Part shown: positions 54,728 to 62,902 of the stretch, one piece after another
Numbering within the stretch: the first letter of the stretch is position 1
Layout of the letters: every line of letters begins with the position of its first letter
Source: CAZZCN01 sp964652975
GTDB taxonomy: Bacteria > Bacillota > Clostridia > Saccharofermentanales > UBA5734
DNA: 64,000 nucleotides
Reading direction: 5' to 3'
Assembly: GCA_964652975.1 (NCBI GenBank)
Contig: CAZZCN010000001.1
Span: 1 to 64,000, forward strand
Notes under the pieces: model-generated
The model's database searches: none
Seen by the model: the letters and a program-made list of their open reading frames with translations, nothing else
What the model was told of the DNA's origin: nothing
Program-made: the position numbers and the translations under genes

Positions 54728-55960
54728 TTATATCTGGTCTTTCCCGCAAAGAGCAGGGAGTTTAGAGCAGTCATAGTAAGCATCAAGCATAGCCTTCAAG
54801 TGGTGTTCCGGTACATCAGCCGGAATATTGTGGACCCCTGCAAAAATATACCCGCCCCCCTTTGACAATTCTGATATGTTTCTGTGTACCCTGGCATAAA
54901 CTGTCTCATAGGTATCAGATGCAGGATTCTCAACGGAATCGTAACTGCCACCCCAGAAAATCAACTTTTCACCGTATTTGTCTTTTAAGTTACCTGCGTC
55001 CATTCCTGCTGCAGAAACCTGCACAGGGTTTAGAATATCGAGGCCGCACTCAATAAGATCGGGAATGATTTCACTAATGGCACCACATGAATGGAGCGAA
55101 ATTTTCATTTCTGTAGTCTTTTTCCATCCATCAAAGTATTTCTTGTAAATCGGCTTGTATACTTCTCTCCATTTTTCTGCACCTATGATTACACCCCTTG
55201 AATCTCCAAAGTCATGGGCAACCCCCAAAATATTGCAATATCTGCCTATGGCCTGGTCAAGCTGCTTCAATTGTGACAGTCCGGCTTCACACCCTTTGTT
55301 TACAAACTCTGCGGCCTTTTCAGGTTCAGCAGCAAGATACATCCACCACGTGCTGAAACCTCCCGGTTGTACCTGAAGATCCTCTATGATTTCTCCACAT
55401 GCAATTGAATATTCCGTGTTGTCATATAGCCACTTCGCCTGATTTTCAAGCTGTCTTAAGTATGCATCGGGTAGTTGTGGAGAAGGGTTGTAGTCCTTGG
55501 GGTCAAGTTCATCAATATCCACTTCAGGCTTGGATCGGTCGGGTATTTCGTCAAAATAAAATCCGCCTGCAGGACAGTGCCAGTTGAAATTTTTCCAGTA
55601 GATACTTCCGTTTTCTTTTTTCTCGAAAATCCAGCTATCCGGTGCACTGAAGCTTTTGCCCCATAGTTCAATCTCTTTCCAAAATTTTGAGGAATCAGCC
55701 CCCCAAAGAGGAGATGGACAGAGTTTTGAAGAAAGCATTACAATATCTCCGCCTGCTTTTTCGAGATAATCAAGTTCTCCAACAGCGTTCGTCATAAAAG
55801 TATAGAGTCTGGATTTTCCTTCACCAAGGCCGATAATCTTCCGCAAACGCTCATAAGCCAGAAGATGAAATCCGGCAGTCTCGCTTCCACCAAGCCCGAA
55901 TGGAATTTTGTCTGTTGTCTGTCGTGACAGCAATGCCGCCACTCTTTCTCTTGAATTCAT
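54728..55960 (-). CDS. URO-D superfamily protein (methyltransferase-like), third of three
   Basis: A 410-residue URO-D superfamily protein, with MNSRERVAALLSRQTTDKIP at the N-terminus and SLHSCGAISEIIPDLIECGL carrying the HxC pair. GVHNIPADVPEHHL near the C-terminus offers a histidine where methyltransferase relatives have a cysteine. The start at 55960 follows AGGA by seven bases; nine upstream codons lack a site. It lies in block 3 after the permeases and before the surface proteins, mirroring the position of URO-D-like genes among the glycosidases of block 2. Confidence 0.84.
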   Translation of the reverse strand: MNSRERVAALLSRQTTDKIPFGLGGSETAGFHLLAYERLRKIIGLGEGKSRLYTFMTNAVGELDYLEKAGGDIVMLSSKLCPSPLWGADSSKFWKEIELWGKSFSAPDSWIFEKKENGSIYWKNFNWHCPAGGFYFDEIPDRSKPEVDIDELDPKDYNPSPQLPDAYLRQLENQAKWLYDNTEYSIACGEIIEDLQVQPGGFSTWWMYLAAEPEKAAEFVNKGCEAGLSQLKQLDQAIGRYCNILGVAHDFGDSRGVIIGAEKWREVYKPIYKKYFDGWKKTTEMKISLHSCGAISEIIPDLIECGLDILNPVQVSAAGMDAGNLKDKYGEKLIFWGGSYDSVENPASDTYETVYARVHRNISELSKGGGYIFAGVHNIPADVPEHHLKAMLDAYYDCSKLPALCGKDQI

Positions 55961-56102
55961 AAATTTTCCTGTTCCGCACAACAGCATTTAGTGTGCTAAT
56001 ATATTCAAAAATCGGTTTTAATTTTCAATGTTTCTAATTCCTGGACAAGTATTTCAGTTTAATCATTCAAGTCTGCCAATATTTCGAATTCAGGTCTGCA
56101 AA

Positions 56103-56960
56103 TCAGATTTTCATACCCGAAGTTGACAATGTATCTACAAAGTAACGTTGAAAAGTCAGGAACACAATCAGTACAGGCAAAATCGCCAGAACTGATGCAA
56201 CCATTATGAGTGCCATGTCTGTCTGAGACACATATTGCGATTTCAAATTGCTGATAAGAACCTGTATTGTAAAGTTTTCGGGCGAATTGAGATATATAAT
56301 AGGTCCCAGATAATCATTCCATACTCCCATGAACCACATTACAACTTGAACGGCAATCGCTGGTTTTATAATCGGAAACATCACTCTTGAATATAGTCCG
56401 AAGGCCGAGCATCCATCTATACGGCCTGCTTCAAACAATTCATTGGGTATTCCTGTCATAAACTGTCGCAGGAAAAATATCATTCCGATGTTACCGAAAA
56501 GCCCTGGCACTATCAAAGGAAGAAGAGTATCTGTCCACCCCAGTTCTGTAAAAAGTGCGAACTGCGGAAGCATTACCACTGCAAATGGAAGCATTATCGT
56601 TGAAAGAAGCGCTATAAAAAGTTTGTCGCCATGTGGAAGCCGCATCTTTGAAAAAGAGAATGCCGCCAATGAAGATGTAAAAGTCCCTATTGTAATTACA
56701 GGTAATGCAACCAGAAAACTGTTCTTAAATCCTACAATCAAGTCGGCATCTTTCCAAACACTTAGATATTTGCCGAAATCAGGTTTGGAAGGTATTAGAT
56801 TTATGGTAATACTGTAAATTTCCTCGATGGATTTTAGCGATGTCGACACCATCCACAGAAATGGAAACACCATGGTTACTCCAAAAGCAGAAAGAAAGAC
56901 TATTCGCAAAATGGTTTGCATTGCAATTTTTGTATTGGCTTTTTTTCTTCTTGTCTGCAT
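56103..56960 (-). CDS. Sugar ABC transporter permease, MalG type
   Basis: A 285-residue permease with six hydrophobic segments and EAA-loop FEAGRIDGCSAFGLYSRVMF. GGGGAG lies five bases before the ATG. It pairs with the permease at 57120, from which it is separated by a 159-bp simple-repeat spacer, and with the binding protein at 58024. Confidence 0.94.
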   Translation of the reverse strand: MQTRRKKANTKIAMQTILRIVFLSAFGVTMVFPFLWMVSTSLKSIEEIYSITINLIPSKPDFGKYLSVWKDADLIVGFKNSFLVALPVITIGTFTSSLAAFSFSKMRLPHGDKLFIALLSTIMLPFAVVMLPQFALFTELGWTDTLLPLIVPGLFGNIGMIFFLRQFMTGIPNELFEAGRIDGCSAFGLYSRVMFPIIKPAIAVQVVMWFMGVWNDYLGPIIYLNSPENFTIQVLISNLKSQYVSQTDMALIMVASVLAILPVLIVFLTFQRYFVDTLSTSGMKI

Positions 56961-56974
56961 CGGTTCTCCCCACT

Positions 56975-57118
56975 TGATATTTCTTTATCTCTGTAGCTCT
57001 ATATCTTTGTTATATCTGTATATCTGTATATCTGTATCTGTGTTATCTAAGCATCTGTGTATCCGTGTATCTTGGTAATTCTGTAATCTCTACCTCTGTA
57101 TTTCTTTACTTATATATC
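56975..57118. repeat. Degenerate (TATCTSTR) repeat between two permease genes
   Basis: Imperfect tandem copies of TATCTGTA, TATCTCTA and similar units fill the spacer, at least 12 in a row with substitutions. No hairpin or coding frame is evident. It is the second T-rich simple repeat in block 3. Confidence 0.75.
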
Positions 57119-57119
57119 T

Positions 57120-58007
57120 CTATATTTCTGTATCAGATTTTCGCAACCTGAACTGAATAAATGTTACAACGAATGTTATTAGCGCCAGAATCCATGCCAT
57201 CGCGCTGGCATAACCCATTTGAAAGTTGTTCATGCCCTTCTGCCACAGGTAGTAAACTATCGATGCACCACTGTATTCAGGGCCGCCACCAGGCAACATT
57301 ACGAAAATGCTTCCAAATGTCTGCATATTGGCTATAAACCCCAACACCATCAAATAAAACAATACAGGCTTTAACATCGGGAAAGTAATATATCTAAAAG
57401 TGTTCATGCTGCCACTGCCGTCAATTTTTGCCGCTTCATAGAACGAGACCGGAATATTTTTAAGTGCGGCAATAAACATTATTATCATAGGGCCAAGTCC
57501 GCCCCATACTCCGAGAATTATCAGTGACGGTTTGGTAAAATTCGGATCGCCCAGCCAGTTGGGACCTTTTATCCCGATTCCGGAAAGCAGGATGTTAAAC
57601 AACCCGTAGTCTGCATTGTATATCCATGACCAAAGGACGGAAATAGCTATTATCGAGGATATAGATGGAAGATAATAGATGATTCTAAAAAATGAATTTC
57701 CGCCTTTGTCTTTTTTCATTAATAGCGCAAGACCAAGCGAGATTGCCATGCCAATTGGAACCCCTATAAAGTAGAATATTGTATTGTATAAGGCTTTCCA
57801 AAAATTTTCGTCTCCGAACAATTCCTTATAGTTTTGAAGACCTATCCATTTCATTGAAGTTAGAACGCTCCAGTTGGTGAAGCTGGCATAGACCGAAATA
57901 GCCACCGGTATCATTCCGAAAATCAGGAATTGGATAAATGGCGCCGCAACGAAAAGGTATCCCCAACGTCTCTCTTTTAAAATGTACTTCGGTGCTTTCT
58001 CTAACAT
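57120..58007 (-). CDS. Sugar ABC transporter permease, MalF type
   Basis: A 295-residue permease with EAA-loop YEAAKIDGSGSMNTFRYITF. The start is the ATG at 58007, four bases after AGGGGG and 16 bp past the stop of the binding-protein gene. The frame is open 68 codons upstream only because it overlaps that gene. Partner of the 56103 permease. Confidence 0.94.
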   Translation of the reverse strand: MLEKAPKYILKERRWGYLFVAAPFIQFLIFGMIPVAISVYASFTNWSVLTSMKWIGLQNYKELFGDENFWKALYNTIFYFIGVPIGMAISLGLALLMKKDKGGNSFFRIIYYLPSISSIIAISVLWSWIYNADYGLFNILLSGIGIKGPNWLGDPNFTKPSLIILGVWGGLGPMIIMFIAALKNIPVSFYEAAKIDGSGSMNTFRYITFPMLKPVLFYLMVLGFIANMQTFGSIFVMLPGGGPEYSGASIVYYLWQKGMNNFQMGYASAMAWILALITFVVTFIQFRLRKSDTEI

Positions 58008-58023
58008 GCGTCCCCCTGTAAGA

Positions 58024-59379
58024 CTACTTTTTATTAGCATTCTGGAGTTCGATTGATTTGTCCAATAATTTTTGCATTTTGGGCTGAACATCCGCACAAT
58101 ATTTTGCTGCCGAAACCTCTCCGGACCACACTTTCGTTGCATCCTGCCAGAAAAGCGCAAGCCACTCGGAATTATAGGTGTTTTCGTTGGCATAGCCTCT
58201 TCCTGTCTCAATTATATTGAAAAACACGTCTTTGCTTACCGGAGCCTTGTTCATCTTGCCATATTCATTCTTAGCCATGGCAATTATATTAGGAACGGAA
58301 GCACCCAGTTGAAAATTTGTCCTCTGGCCTTTCTCATCAGACGAAAAATATGCCGCCAATGCGAATGATGAATCTTTATATTTACTGTCGGATGATATGC
58401 AATAACCTGCTGTACCAAGCCATGTCACCGACTTGCCTGTGTTTGGACTCTTAGGCCATGGCATCAAATCCCACTCATACGGCAGTTTCCAGAACGAAGC
58501 CTGATCCCATGGTCCCATGGCAAAAATTGCAATATTCCCATTGAGCCATCTCGGATATGCGCCTACAGATGCATCTTCAGTAATTGAAGGCATTACAAAT
58601 TCCTTCAATCTTAAATCGGCCACCCATTGCATAGCCTGTGTGAAAGCAGCTGTATCAACAGTTACTTTTTTGTTGTCGGCGCTTATGAAGTCGGCACCGT
58701 TTGACCAGACTGCTGATTCAAGCATGTAGTATCCGGTTCCATATATTTTTTTGCCTTTAGAATCGGTATATGTCAGTTTCTTGGTGTTTTCTACGAATTG
58801 ATTCCAGTCCCAGTTATTTGTAATAGTCGGGGCGGTTATTCCCTTTTCAGCAAATATCTTTTTGTTGTAGACCATTGACCATGGACCGATGTCTTTAGGA
58901 AGAGCCCATAAGTCGCCTTGACCTTTTATTTTACCGTCATAACGCCAGCGGTCGAGTGATGACTTCCAGAGAATATTATCTTTTATGTTTTTAGAACCGT
59001 CTGCAAATGACTGCAAGTTCAGTATTTTACCTGAATCCGCCCATGCCATTAGGTTTTCAGGTTTCATAAAAAACACATCAGGTGCTTTCTTTGCCTGTAT
59101 CATTGCATTCAGCTTGATATCATATTGGTCACTCGGCGAAATGACATATTTCACCTTGACACCTCTGTTTTCAGTCATGAAATCCTTAATCATCTGGCTG
59201 TATAATGTCTTTTCAGATTCATAACCCCATCCCATAAATGATATCTCTCCGTTTAGCGATGTCTGAGATGAACTGGTTTTGCTCGTATTTGATTGAGATG
59301 AAGCAGGCTTGGTGCATCCGGTAATTGCCGCTGTGGCAATCAGGGTTGAAATAGTCAGGCAAATTATTTTTTTAAACAT
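58024..59379 (-). CDS. Sugar ABC transporter solute-binding lipoprotein
   Basis: A 451-residue family 1 binding protein. The signal ends AITGC (lipidated C22), then a short Ser-rich linker and the binding fold (ISFMGWGYESEKTLYSQMIK, DIGPWSMVYNKKIFAEKGI, GNIAIFAMGPWDQASFWKLP). GGGAGGACG precedes the ATG. It is the binding partner of permeases 57120 and 56103. No ATPase gene is present. Confidence 0.95.
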   Translation of the reverse strand: MFKKIICLTISTLIATAAITGCTKPASSQSNTSKTSSSQTSLNGEISFMGWGYESEKTLYSQMIKDFMTENRGVKVKYVISPSDQYDIKLNAMIQAKKAPDVFFMKPENLMAWADSGKILNLQSFADGSKNIKDNILWKSSLDRWRYDGKIKGQGDLWALPKDIGPWSMVYNKKIFAEKGITAPTITNNWDWNQFVENTKKLTYTDSKGKKIYGTGYYMLESAVWSNGADFISADNKKVTVDTAAFTQAMQWVADLRLKEFVMPSITEDASVGAYPRWLNGNIAIFAMGPWDQASFWKLPYEWDLMPWPKSPNTGKSVTWLGTAGYCISSDSKYKDSSFALAAYFSSDEKGQRTNFQLGASVPNIIAMAKNEYGKMNKAPVSKDVFFNIIETGRGYANENTYNSEWLALFWQDATKVWSGEVSAAKYCADVQPKMQKLLDKSIELQNANKK

Positions 59380-59562
59380 TTTCGTCCTCCCTTGGTTTTA
59401 TTCCTTCTTTTATTATCTCATGTCTCTTTGTAATTTCTATGAAATTTAGTTATTCTTACCTATATTTTAGTCTGTTAAGTCTGCCTATTGTAATTAATCT
59501 TTTTTGTCTATCTCGTTTTCCTACTCCCTACTTATCAATTTGGTTTTCAGACATCAGTTAGT

Positions 59563-61365
59563 CTAAATCCACCTCGCAGGCAACATATTTATCCGTTCCA
59601 TTTGTTCTACGGATATCTTTGGATTTCTCTCAAAATCTAAAATTCCGTTATGTTCATCTTCAACATCTGTAAATTGTGTAACGCAGTATCCCTTGAAAGA
59701 TGGAATTGACTTTATCGCTGTAACCAGATTTTCAATTTTAAGGGCAAATTCTTCACAGTTTTTGACTTTTCCGTCGTATCCCCATCCGTTGGTTCCTTCA
59801 ATTGCTATTCCGCAAAACTCCGACATGATCACGGGTTGACCCTTGTACGTGAATCCGTCTGCGAATACAAACCTCGGATGTAATGGACCAATCATCGAGT
59901 TCTGAAGATATTCCAAGCCAGCATAATTATTAACAATATCATCACCCTTCGGAGAATAGTCGTGAATGGTTACTATATCTGTTTCAGTATGTTCCCAACC
60001 GTCGTTTCCGATTACCAGCCTTGTAGCATCCATTGATTTGGTAAGAAAATACAACGACCTGACAAAGGATTGCTGAGCTTGATTGCTTCTAAGTGCGGAT
60101 ACCCCCCATGACTCATTCATAGTTACCCAGGTCATAATAGAAGGGTGATTATAATCTCTTCTGATTATCTCAATCCATTCTCTCGTAAGATTTTGTATTG
60201 AATCCATATCATAACGATATGCTGATGGCAATTCTTCCCAGACAAGAAGCCCCTGCCTGTCACATTCATATAAAAAGAGCGGATTTTCGATTTTCTCATG
60301 AATTCTGACTCCGTTGAATCCCATGCTCTTTATTAACTTGACATCCTCTTCGAAAATTTTAAAATCAGCTGGAGTAATATATCCCTTGGGGTAATATCCC
60401 TGGTTTAAAAGCATTTTAAGATAGACAGGAACACCGTTCAAAAGTATGTAGCCATCCCGCGTTTCAATTTTTCTCATGCCGAAATAACTTGTCACCTTGT
60501 CAATTACATCACCATTTGAAATTAGACTTAACTCTATATCATATAGCAAAGGGCTTTCGGGACTCCATGATCCGTAACCGATCCAAGGAAAAAGACTGCT
60601 TTCTATGTTAATACTTTTGCTGACATTTACCGAATTTATCACTATTGTTTCGCTTTTTATCATGCTGCCTTCAAACATAATGTTTATTTCAAGCAAGGAG
60701 TTCTCAAAACCGGTTATCGAGATATCGGTATTCACACATTTGGAATCGCAATCCGGTGTCAATCGTAAATTCGTTATATATTCTCTTCCTGTTATATCAA
60801 CCCAAACACTTTGCCAGATTCCGCTATACGGTTTATAAAAACACCCGAATTCCTCTTGTGAAGTCCACTTTTGCTTGCCCCTTGGATTACTGGCATTTTC
60901 GAATTCATCAAAAACGCACACGCATATTTCATTCATTTCTTCCTTTATCAATTTGGTTATATCAAAAACGAATGAGGAGTATCCTCCGGAATGCGTACCT
61001 GCCATATTCCCATTTACAAAAACCACAGTAAAATAATCAGATGCTCCAAAATTAAGAAGATACCTTTTATTATGATCTATATCTTCAAAGTAGATTTCTC
61101 GCTTGTAAATTAAAAATTCATGCTTCTCTTCAGTCAGAACACCGGACATCTCACTCTGGCAGACAAACGGAACATTAATCTGTTGTTTTGATGAGTTGAT
61201 AATATTCTTTATGTCGCAATAATTTAATGAATATTTGTTATCGCATGAATATGATGTTCTGATTGTATCTGTTCTGCCGTTTTTAGCAGTATCACCAAAA
61301 GCGAAATCCCATTTGCCATCAAGCGGTATGAAATATTCTCTTTTATAATCCGGTCTTGGGTGCAT
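59563..61365 (-). CDS. GH2 family glycosidase (beta-galactosidase/glucuronidase-like branch)
   Basis: A 600-residue GH2 enzyme, shorter than the two mannosidase-like ones: jelly roll (about 1-180), Ig-like domain (about 190-295), barrel (about 300-595). The acid/base is E418 in WVTMNESWGVSA and the nucleophile E516 in PVIMSEFCGIA; the NESWG form is that of the beta-galactosidase-like branch. Specificity is unknown. No signal peptide. I start at 61365, eight bases after GAAGGG; an ATG at 61389 lacks a ribosome site. It is first gene of block 3, behind a clear promoter and opposite the ArsR-like regulator. Its distance to the next gene (183 bp) leaves room for an internal promoter. Confidence 0.92.
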   Translation of the reverse strand: MHPRPDYKREYFIPLDGKWDFAFGDTAKNGRTDTIRTSYSCDNKYSLNYCDIKNIINSSKQQINVPFVCQSEMSGVLTEEKHEFLIYKREIYFEDIDHNKRYLLNFGASDYFTVVFVNGNMAGTHSGGYSSFVFDITKLIKEEMNEICVCVFDEFENASNPRGKQKWTSQEEFGCFYKPYSGIWQSVWVDITGREYITNLRLTPDCDSKCVNTDISITGFENSLLEINIMFEGSMIKSETIVINSVNVSKSINIESSLFPWIGYGSWSPESPLLYDIELSLISNGDVIDKVTSYFGMRKIETRDGYILLNGVPVYLKMLLNQGYYPKGYITPADFKIFEEDVKLIKSMGFNGVRIHEKIENPLFLYECDRQGLLVWEELPSAYRYDMDSIQNLTREWIEIIRRDYNHPSIMTWVTMNESWGVSALRSNQAQQSFVRSLYFLTKSMDATRLVIGNDGWEHTETDIVTIHDYSPKGDDIVNNYAGLEYLQNSMIGPLHPRFVFADGFTYKGQPVIMSEFCGIAIEGTNGWGYDGKVKNCEEFALKIENLVTAIKSIPSFKGYCVTQFTDVEDEHNGILDFERNPKISVEQMERINMLPARWI

Positions 61366-61412
61366 ATCTTTTTCCCTTCTCAAAAACATATTTTATGTAA
61401 TGGTATATTTAT

Positions 61413-61440
61413 ATTATAGCTCATTATTATCTATTGTCAA
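61413..61440 (-). promoter_or_regulatory. Consensus sigma-A promoter of block 3
   Basis: On the minus strand: TTGACA (61440-61435), 16 bases, TATAAT (61418-61413). Both hexamers are perfect. The GH2 ATG lies 47 bases past the -10. Confidence 0.85.
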
Positions 61441-61531
61441 TATATTAAATATATATTTTTCCATTTATTTATACTTTTATATGCATTTAGCTTCTTTTTA
61501 CTTGCGACCGTTACATTTTTTCTGTTTGCTA

Positions 61532-61560
61532 TTGTATTTTATAACACTATTGTGTATAAT
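61532..61560 (+). promoter_or_regulatory. Sigma-A promoter of the ArsR-like regulator
   Basis: TTGTAT (61532-61537), 17 bases, TATAAT (61555-61560). It leaves a leader of about 95 bases containing a dyad. Confidence 0.75.
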
Positions 61561-61604
61561 CCATCTTGTATAGCACCTTATTAATAACCCAGAATATTTT
61601 AATT

Positions 61605-61626
61605 ATGATGTAGTTTGATACATCAT
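61605..61626. promoter_or_regulatory. Operator-like inverted repeat before the ArsR-like gene
   Basis: ATGATGTA and TACATCAT are perfect 8-bp arms around GTTTGA. It lies between promoter and ribosome site (AAGGAGGAAGG, 61641-61651), suiting autorepression. I saw no second copy near the block-3 promoter. Confidence 0.6.
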
Positions 61627-61660
61627 TAATAACGGGTTCAAAGGAGGAAGGGATACGATA

Positions 61661-62623
61661 ATGGATATCAATGATTCTACTATCAACAAAAATATTACGC
61701 TTCAAATCACAGATACTGATAATTTCGTGAAAGTTGCGAAAGCTCTTGGATCCGATTTACGGGCGAAAATTCTTTTGCTTTTGAGCTCGGAAAACCTTAA
61801 CATAAACGAACTCACTGAAAGACTTCAGCTTCCATTTTCAACTGTTGCACTTAACGTGCGTGTTCTGGAAGATGCTGGTATCATATTGACCGAGTTGCAG
61901 CCAGGCTCCCGCGGTTCTGTTATGAAAATATGCAGTCGAAACTATGACACAGTATTTCTTGATCTTCACATTCCAGAGCCTAAGGAGAATTCAGTTAACA
62001 GTTTCTATCTTGATATGCCTATCGGTCATTATTGTGACTGCAAAATATACCCTACCTGCGGCATCGCCAGCGAGAAAGGACTTATTGATGCGGATGATTC
62101 TCCAAGAAGTTTTTATCATCCTGACAGGACATCTGCCCAGTTATTGTGGTTTTATAAGGGATATATTGAATATAGATTTTCTAATAGCATTCTCAAAGGC
62201 GGGAAGCCTGAACTCATGGAGCTTTCTATGGAACTTTGTTCAGAAGCCCCTTTTTATAGGCTAGACTGGCCATCTGACATTACAATATGGATTAACGATA
62301 TCGAAATATGCACATGGACCTGCCCAGGTGACTTCGGTGGCAGACGAGGCAAGCTGACACCCGAATGGTGGTCCTCAACAGCTACTCAATACGGCCTGCT
62401 TAAAACATGGCAGGTACAAAGCAAAGGTACTTTTGTGGACGGCATTAAGATGTCCAGTGTCGCTGTGCAAGATTTGCCGCTTGAAAAGAATGATTTTATT
62501 AAAATGCGAATCGGTATTAAAGATACAGCTAAAAATATCGGCGGATTAAATTTGTTCGGAGAAAAATTCGGAGACCACCCCCAGAATATTCAGATGAGAC
62601 TTGATTACTCACTTTTGAAATAA
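61661..62623 (+). CDS. ArsR-type winged-helix regulator with large C-terminal domain
   Basis: A 320-residue protein. Residues about 22-95 form an ArsR-like winged helix (VAKALGSDLRAKILLLLSSE, LPFSTVALNVRVLEDAGIIL). Residues 110-320 form an additional domain, beta-rich, with CDCKIYPTCG (a possible metal site), two tryptophan-rich segments (ICTWTCPGDFGGRRG, LTPEWWSS) and no recognised family. ArsR proteins are normally about 100 residues, so the C-terminal domain is probably the sensor for a sugar-related ligand. It is divergent from block 3 and the likely regulator of it. Confidence 0.85.
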   Translation: MDINDSTINKNITLQITDTDNFVKVAKALGSDLRAKILLLLSSENLNINELTERLQLPFSTVALNVRVLEDAGIILTELQPGSRGSVMKICSRNYDTVFLDLHIPEPKENSVNSFYLDMPIGHYCDCKIYPTCGIASEKGLIDADDSPRSFYHPDRTSAQLLWFYKGYIEYRFSNSILKGGKPELMELSMELCSEAPFYRLDWPSDITIWINDIEICTWTCPGDFGGRRGKLTPEWWSSTATQYGLLKTWQVQSKGTFVDGIKMSSVAVQDLPLEKNDFIKMRIGIKDTAKNIGGLNLFGEKFGDHPQNIQMRLDYSLLK

Positions 62624-62649
62624 TTTGGTTTAACACAAGAAGCTCTGTT

Positions 62650-62779
62650 TGCGTTTTGCATACTTTAATTACTTCAGATTCCGCCTCACGATGGAACCAT
62701 TATCTTAGGGTAACGGTTCCTACTACCAATCTTTTTCGGGATTTGCACCTTATTGCAATAGCCCATGTCATGCGTACAC
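62650..62779 (-). mobile_element. Decayed group II intron, short 5' fragment
   Basis: On the minus strand: GTGTACGC at the 5' end, GGTGCAAATCCCG, GGAACCGTTA, then GTGAGGCGGAATCTGAAG. It aligns along its length with the 5' part of the remnant at 46600-47084. It starts directly beside the A/T run of a hairpin terminator. No further intron domains are present. Confidence 0.55.
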
Positions 62780-62820
62780 AAAAAAACCTTGAAAGTCAGA
62801 AAACTAACAAGGTTGTTTGT
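62780..62820 (-). terminator. Intrinsic terminator between xylulokinase and ArsR-like genes
   Basis: AACCTTG (62785-62791) pairs with CAAGGTT (62808-62814), with T-rich tracts on both outer sides, so it could serve both strands. It lies about 80 bp past the xylulokinase stop and 160 bp past the regulator stop. Confidence 0.7.
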
Positions 62821-62902
62821 TTTTGTATAAATTTTTGAATTACTATTCTTCTAATTATGAATAATATACTTTAAGGAATAGTTTGTAAGAATATCGCAAA
62901 TT

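Noticed and set aside
54561..54749. A 62-codon Lys/Pro/Glu-rich frame on the minus strand
   Set aside because: It is the translation of a T-rich simple repeat, overlaps the end of the URO-D-like gene, and has no ribosome site.
57120..58211. Longer permease start at 58211
   Set aside because: The extra 68 codons overlap the binding-protein gene in another frame; a strong AGGGGG site precedes ATG 58007.
62656..62838. A 60-codon plus-strand frame after the ArsR-like gene
   Set aside because: It reads through the group II intron remnant and a terminator hairpin, with no ribosome site or family resemblance.
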